Origin: Nitrospinae bacterium bin107
Lineage (GTDB): Bacteria; UBA8248
Direction: 5' to 3'
Length of the DNA stretch: 64,000 bases
NCBI GenBank assembly: GCA_002238965.1
Contig: MPNJ01000005.1
Span: 1-64,000, forward strand
The notes under the pieces were generated by a model. That model was not told the DNA's origin, did no database searches, and saw nothing but the letters and a program-made list of their open reading frames with translations. The position numbers and the translations under genes were made by a program. Shown in pieces: positions 60,126 to 64,000 of the stretch. How positions within the stretch are numbered: the stretch's first letter is position 1; every line of letters starts with the position of its first letter.

Positions 60126-61007
60126 CTATATCGTCGTTTCGCCGAACAGACCGCGGGGTCTCAGGATCAGAATCGGCAATACGAGCGCGTAGATGAAAAT
60201 CATGGCGAAATTCTCGAGAATCTCGATGCCGAACGCCTTGAGCATCCCGATAAGCACCGCGCCCACGAACGCGCCCAGATAACTCCCCATCCCCCCGATG
60301 ATGACGACGATGAACGATTCGATGATGATCTCCACCCCCATTCCAGGCTCGACGCTTCTCATCGGCGCGGCCAGAATGCCGCCCAGGCTCGCGAGCCAGG
60401 CGCCCAGGGCGAATACGCCGGTGAACACCCGGTTCACGTTCACCCCCAGGGCGTCCAGCATCTCGCTGTCCGTGGCGGCGGCGCGGATGAGTTTCCCGAA
60501 ATTCGTCTTGTTCAGAATGAACCACAGGAAAACGCCCAACAGCGGGCCGACCGCGATGATGAAGAGAAAATACACGGGATAGCTGAAATCCCCGATGGTG
60601 AGCCGTCCCTCGAACAGCGCGGGGATGGGTACGGATTTGTAGTCCCGGCCCCAGATCAGCAGAACCAGGTCGTCGAGAATGAGCGTGAAGCCATAGGTCA
60701 GTAGCAGGGTGTAGAGTCTTTCCCGGCCATAGAGCGGGCGCAGGCAGAACGCTTCGATGATGGTCCCGAACCCCGCCACCACGAGGGGCGCCAGGAGCAG
60801 GCCCACCCAGAACCAGCTCGGGTTCTTGATGATCGAGCTTGAGAAAATCAGAAAAGCGCCCAGCATGTAGAACGAACCATGGGCCAGATTCAGGACGCCC
60901 AGCACGCCCAGGAGAATCGTCAGGCCCGAGGCGATCAGGAAGAGAACCATCGCGTTGGCCAACCCGTTCAGGAACTGGGTCAACCAGAAACTGACGTCCA
61001 ATTCCAT
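60126..61007 (-). CDS. Branched-chain amino acid-type ABC permease, LivH-like
   Basis: Membrane subunit of 293 residues. It starts with QFLNGLANAMVLFLIASGLT and contains LLGVLGVLNLAHGSFYMLGA, the LivH hallmark, and GKLIRAAATDSEMLDALGVN as the ATPase-contact loop. It ends in RPRGLFGE, typical of the family. It lies 76 bases after the binding-protein gene, with a GC-rich hairpin between them. Confidence 0.93.
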   Translation of the reverse strand: MELDVSFWLTQFLNGLANAMVLFLIASGLTILLGVLGVLNLAHGSFYMLGAFLIFSSSIIKNPSWFWVGLLLAPLVVAGFGTIIEAFCLRPLYGRERLYTLLLTYGFTLILDDLVLLIWGRDYKSVPIPALFEGRLTIGDFSYPVYFLFIIAVGPLLGVFLWFILNKTNFGKLIRAAATDSEMLDALGVNVNRVFTGVFALGAWLASLGGILAAPMRSVEPGMGVEIIIESFIVVIIGGMGSYLGAFVGAVLIGMLKAFGIEILENFAMIFIYALVLPILILRPRGLFGETTI

Positions 61008-61038
61008 GCGCCCGGGCCTCCCGAAAAGAGTGAAACGA

Positions 61039-61061
61039 CGCCCCGGAAACTCCCCGGGGCG
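61039..61061 (-). terminator. Stem-loop between livK-like and livH-like genes
   Basis: CGCCCCGG and CCGGGGCG pair across a seven-base loop. On the minus strand it is followed by TCGTTTCACTC, which is moderately T-rich. It probably limits read-through so that the binding protein is made in excess over the membrane parts. Confidence 0.55.
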
Positions 61062-61083
61062 CCTGTGGCTTCACGCGCGATAT

Positions 61084-62304
61084 TTATTTCCGGCAGCCCT
61101 GGCCCGTGCTCTCGTCGGGGTGTGAACCCTCGACGGGAGAGATCACCTGAATGTTCGAGAGAATCGGGAAAGGATACTTCTTGCTTTTCGAGATAACGCC
61201 CCAGAAGCTGGACTGCCAGCCCTGGTGGTCGGAGGGGCGCATGATGATCCATCCCTCGGGCGAGTTGAAGGCGACCCCGCCCATGGCGTCAATCGCCTTC
61301 TCCTTGTCCACGGCGCCCGCGCGGCGGATGGACTCCGCAATGACGTGGACGGTCGAGTACGCCTCGCCGGCCGTCATGTCCGGATAGACGTTGTACGCCT
61401 TGCGGAAGTTGTCCACGAAGCGCTTGTTGCCCGCGGAAACCGGATAGTTGTGCAGATAGCGCGAACTCGCCCAGTGGCCGAACGGCGCCTGATCCCCGAG
61501 CGCCTTGAGCACGACGTGGTTGCCGCCGAAATCGGTGAAAATCTTCACCTTCTCGTACATGCCGAAAGAGCGGGCCTGCTTCATGAACTTGATGAGGTCG
61601 GCCCCGAACAGGCCGACGAAGATGGCGTCGGGCTTCGCTTTCTGCATCTTGTTGATGTAGGCGGAGTAATCGTTCTCGCCCAGCTTCGGCCAGGCCGCAT
61701 AGGGGCGTTTCGCGCCCGGGTCGCGTTCCTTGAGGTAGTTCCAGAACTGCCGGACGACGGAGCGGCCGTATGAGAAATCAGAAGATATCGTCGCCCACTT
61801 CTTCAAGCCCAGCCGGTGGGCGATGACGGCGCCCGCGCGGGAGGTCTGCTGCGCGCTGCTGCCCACGCGCCAGGTGTAGCGGCTGCAGAATTTCGTGTTG
61901 ATCTCCTCGGTCGCCGCCCAGGGGAAATTCATCGTCTTGAGCTTTTTCGATTCCTGAAGCACGGCGATGGCCGCTCCCCCGTGCAGCGGGCCGAGCAGGG
62001 CGAAGACCTTGTCGCGCAGGATCAGGCGCCTCGCCGTGCGCACCGAACTCGCCGGGTTGGTCTCGGAGTCGCGGATCAGCGCCTCGAACTTGTGGCCCAG
62101 GACGCCGCCCGCGTCGTTGATCTCCTTGACAGCCATGTTGATGCCCTGGCTCGTCCGTTTCCCCACGATGGAGTAGAGGCCCGTCAGCGGAGAGAGGACG
62201 CCGATTTTTATGGTTTTCGCCGCGAACGAAGTGGACGCGCCGTATGACGCGATCGCCAGAGACATGACTGCGGCGACAAACATTTTTTTTCCAAGACCAG
62301 ACAT
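61084..62304 (-). CDS. Branched-chain amino acid-type ABC binding protein, LivK-like
   Basis: A 406-residue periplasmic receptor (type I fold, Peripla_BP_6). The signal peptide FVAAVMSLAIASYGASTSFA is followed by KIGVLSPLTGLYSIVGKRTS, GINMAVKEINDAGGVLGHKF and ALIRDSETNPASSVRTARRL, all strongly conserved in the family. Members bind branched-chain amino acids, amides, urea or aromatic acids; the ligand is open. It heads the complete importer cluster and is divergent from the IclR gene. Confidence 0.93.
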   Translation of the reverse strand: MSGLGKKMFVAAVMSLAIASYGASTSFAAKTIKIGVLSPLTGLYSIVGKRTSQGINMAVKEINDAGGVLGHKFEALIRDSETNPASSVRTARRLILRDKVFALLGPLHGGAAIAVLQESKKLKTMNFPWAATEEINTKFCSRYTWRVGSSAQQTSRAGAVIAHRLGLKKWATISSDFSYGRSVVRQFWNYLKERDPGAKRPYAAWPKLGENDYSAYINKMQKAKPDAIFVGLFGADLIKFMKQARSFGMYEKVKIFTDFGGNHVVLKALGDQAPFGHWASSRYLHNYPVSAGNKRFVDNFRKAYNVYPDMTAGEAYSTVHVIAESIRRAGAVDKEKAIDAMGGVAFNSPEGWIIMRPSDHQGWQSSFWGVISKSKKYPFPILSNIQVISPVEGSHPDESTGQGCRK

Positions 62305-62811
62305 GAGAAGCCCCCCTGTAAGATGGAAACAAACGACTCCGAAGAGCCGGAATCAGATTCGTCCGGGACCTGAAACCGGACGTCAGCGCAAATTTATTTT
62401 CAATTTAGAGAGCAGGTTAGATGAGCCTCGAATCGGGGTCAAGGCCGTGATTTTCGTCTCGATCACGCGACACGGCCTGCGGCGATTTGCGTAAGCCGTC
62501 CGGGGCGATAGAGCGCGTCGAGGCGGAAACCTGGTTCATTATTTTCCCGGGGTCATCCGCCAGGTCCCATCTACTGCCGGGGCGATATCGTCCGCCCTCA
62601 AACTCCGCTCTGTCAGCTCCGTGAGAAACTACCGGAAAATGGTTCATCCCCTGGAAAACAGTATCACCGCCTCGCACCGTTTGCTCATGATTTGCTCTAA
62701 TCAGTTAGCTTTCTGGACAATTGCCCCTATCGTTCCGAAGCTACAAACTAAAAATATCTCGGACTTCCTCTCGCGCTGCAAGATTCGCTATTGGGACAAA
62801 ACGAGCATCGG

Positions 62812-62840
62812 TTGACAAGTACGGGTGCGAGACCTATATT
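62812..62840 (+). promoter_or_regulatory. Sigma70 promoter of the IclR gene
   Basis: TTGACA (62812-62817), a 17-base spacer and TATATT (62835-62840): the -35 is consensus and the -10 has one or two differences. Transcription should begin near 62847, 25 bases before the start codon. Confidence 0.75.
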
Positions 62841-62851
62841 TACTGATAAAC

Positions 62852-62866
62852 AAGAATATATTTCTT
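62852..62866. promoter_or_regulatory. Likely IclR operator
   Basis: AAGAA-TATAT-TTCTT is a perfect 15-base palindrome just after the expected transcript start and before the ATG. Bound protein there would block the promoter, which fits autorepression by the IclR-family product. Confidence 0.5.
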
Positions 62867-62871
62867 AATAA

Positions 62872-63663
62872 ATGAGAATATCAATGTCTGCCTCTTCCCT
62901 GAAGACGATAGACAAGGCCATCGATCTCCTCTGGGCGATAGCCCATGGGTCCGGCTCTTCTTCTGTGGATGAGCTCTCCTCCGAGATTCAGCTACCCAAG
63001 AGTACGACTTACCGATTCCTCAAGACCCTCCAGGAGAGGGGCTTCGTGGACGCTTCCGCGGAATACGGAAAATACCGGTTGGGACCCTCCCTCTCCCTCC
63101 TCTCGAATAATAGTTCCCGGAACGGGCATCATGGAACCCTTTGCGAACTTGCGCTTCCCGTCATGAGAAGGCTTACCTCGGAAACGGGGGAAACGACTTT
63201 TTTGTGCATCAAATCGGGTTGGGAAACCATTTGCATCGAGAGCATCGAAAGTCGCCAAAGGATCATCTCTCGGTTTTTTGTGGGAGAGGTGCGGTCATTG
63301 CACGTCGGGGCGGCGTCGAAAGCCCTGCTCGCCTTTTTGCCGGATCGGGATATCGAAATGATCGTGCAGCAGAAGCTTTCGAGAGTGACGAAAAATACGA
63401 TCACCGATCCCGTCAAATTAAGAAAAGAACTCCGGGAGATTCGTGAGAAGGGCTACGCATACAGCGACCAGGAGTTCATCGTCGGGGCCAGGGCGATTTC
63501 CGCACCGGTGCTGGATGAACGGGGCGATGTTACGGCATCCATGACGCTCTCGGCCCCGGTTCACCGGATCGAAAACTCGAACCGGGAAACCCTTGCCGCC
63601 CGGGTCGTCGGAGCCGCTCGAGAAGTTTCGGCGTCCCTGGGCTGGAAGGAAGCTGAAGAATAG
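62872..63663 (+). CDS. IclR-family transcriptional regulator
   Basis: A 263-residue regulator. The N-terminal winged helix runs through KTIDKAIDLLWAIAHGSGSS to LPKSTTYRFLKTLQERGFVD, with recognition helix STTYRFLKTL. The C-terminal ligand-binding domain contains LHVGAASKALLAFLPD, the family hallmark, and AYSDQEFIVGARAISAPVLD. It starts at ATG 62872 or the second ATG at 62884; neither has a strong ribosome site. It lies between the Liv importer and the TAXI binding protein and may control either. Confidence 0.93.
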   Translation: MRISMSASSLKTIDKAIDLLWAIAHGSGSSSVDELSSEIQLPKSTTYRFLKTLQERGFVDASAEYGKYRLGPSLSLLSNNSSRNGHHGTLCELALPVMRRLTSETGETTFLCIKSGWETICIESIESRQRIISRFFVGEVRSLHVGAASKALLAFLPDRDIEMIVQQKLSRVTKNTITDPVKLRKELREIREKGYAYSDQEFIVGARAISAPVLDERGDVTASMTLSAPVHRIENSNRETLAARVVGAAREVSASLGWKEAEE

Positions 63664-63782
63664 GAAACCTGTTTTCGGGAATTTATTGCGAATCATTTTG
63701 ATACGGACTCTTGTTGTGGCTTCATCATCCTTCCGGGTAATCAAGGAAGGTTCTTTGTCTATCCAACCAAGGAGGACGGAAA

Positions 63783-64000
63783 ATGATGCGCGCAATGAAG
63801 ACGTTCATCAGGTTCGCGGTGGTGGTCGTCGCCATTTTGGCGATGACGATTTCCTCCGCCCAGGCCGCCAAGAAGTTTGTAACCATCGCCGGCGGCGCTT
63901 CGGGCGGAACCTACATCGTGGTCGCAACCGGCATGGCCAAGATATTGTCCAAATACGTTTCGGGGATGCGGGCGAACGCCGAGGTCACGGGAGGCGGTTT
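63783..64000 (+). CDS. TAXI-family TRAP transporter binding protein, N-terminus (cut by window edge)
   Basis: An open frame starts at ATG 63783, seven bases after AAGGAGG, and runs off the window. It encodes a signal peptide (FAVVVVAILAMTISSAQAA) followed by KFVTIAGGASGGTYIVVATG and MAKILSKYVSG, the N-terminal pattern of TAXI (TRAP-associated extracytoplasmic immunogenic) receptors. The family binds glutamate- or other carboxylate-like ligands for a fused TRAP permease, expected further right. Confidence 0.85.
   Translation, partial: MMRAMKTFIRFAVVVVAILAMTISSAQAAKKFVTIAGGASGGTYIVVATGMAKILSKYVSGMRANAEVTGGG

Larger units (their letters stand above)
62305..62871. other. Divergent intergenic region with iclR promoter
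   Basis: This 567-base gap lies between the leftward livK-like gene and the rightward IclR gene. Apart from the IclR promoter and palindrome near its right end I see an A+T-rich stretch at 62395-62410 on the livK side and no gene. Confidence 0.5.

Noticed and set aside
60079-61074. 331-residue frame over the LivH-like gene
   Set aside because: Alternative frame of the same strand; the LivH frame has all family motifs.
1-64000. CRISPR array
   Set aside because: No set of regularly spaced direct repeats of 24-40 bases was seen; the repeats present are inverted and irregular.

Overview
The window (about 60% G+C) reads as a chromosomal stretch of an uncultured, Gram-negative-type heterotroph. 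Gene families point to a soil or marine lineage of the Tectomicrobia/Rokubacteria/deltaproteobacterial kind: many solute-binding-protein transporters (TTT, Liv, Dpp, TAXI), LLM flavin oxidoreductase, a nitrile-hydratase-leader (NHLP) type RiPP precursor, a c-di-AMP synthase and a selenocysteine tRNA. This placement is an inference from gene content; no rRNA is present to settle it.

Layout. 1-245: N-terminus of a tyrosine integrase cut by the window edge, with a repeat-rich upstream region. 0.9-2.7 kb: tandem DMT permeases. 2.9-9.4 kb: rightward block htrA - CdaZ-like diadenylate cyclase - 35-aa membrane peptide - methyltransferase - gatA - gatB. 9.4-12.96 kb: leftward group headed by a good sigma70 promoter: proteusin-like RiPP precursor, an unrecognised 364-aa protein, a small ORF, a cytochrome c-prime-like protein and an amidohydrolase. 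13.1-15.0 kb: NCS2 permease with a C-terminal GHKL-like extension. 16.2-22.2 kb: partner-switching signalling locus (receiver protein, receiver-PP2C phosphatase, RsbW-like kinase, Liv-type periplasmic binding protein, HAMP histidine kinase, and a convergent STAS antagonist). 22.6-25.9 kb: tandem duplicated PLP decarboxylases. 26-30 kb: alcohol dehydrogenase and two nucleotide-sugar epimerases flanking 1 kb packed with inverted repeats. 31.2-33.1 kb: an A+T-richer cassette of a SAMHD1-like HD hydrolase and a YwgA/Panacea-like protein. 33.2-50.7 kb: mostly leftward catabolic genes (MalQ, Gfo/Idh/MocA including one broken by an amber codon, M24 peptidases, acyl-CoA dehydrogenase, Dpp-type ABC transporter, SDRs, 3-hydroxyisobutyrate-dehydrogenase-like enzymes), a GntR/UTRA regulator with a perfect 26-bp operator, and tRNA-Sec. 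51.3-62.3 kb: TctCBA transporter, aldehyde dehydrogenase, transglutaminase-like protein, LLM oxidoreductase and a complete LivKHMGF transporter. 62.8-64 kb: IclR regulator with its own promoter/operator and the start of a TAXI binding protein.

How it works together. Most of the window imports small organic acids, amino acids or peptides and oxidises them, under GntR and IclR control. The signalling locus couples a periplasmic ligand-binding protein and histidine kinase to an anti-sigma-type switch. The two most unusual loci are the minimal NHLP-leader RiPP operon at 10.9-13.0 kb, which has no recognisable standard maturase beside it, and the HD/YwgA-like cassette at 31.2-33.1 kb.
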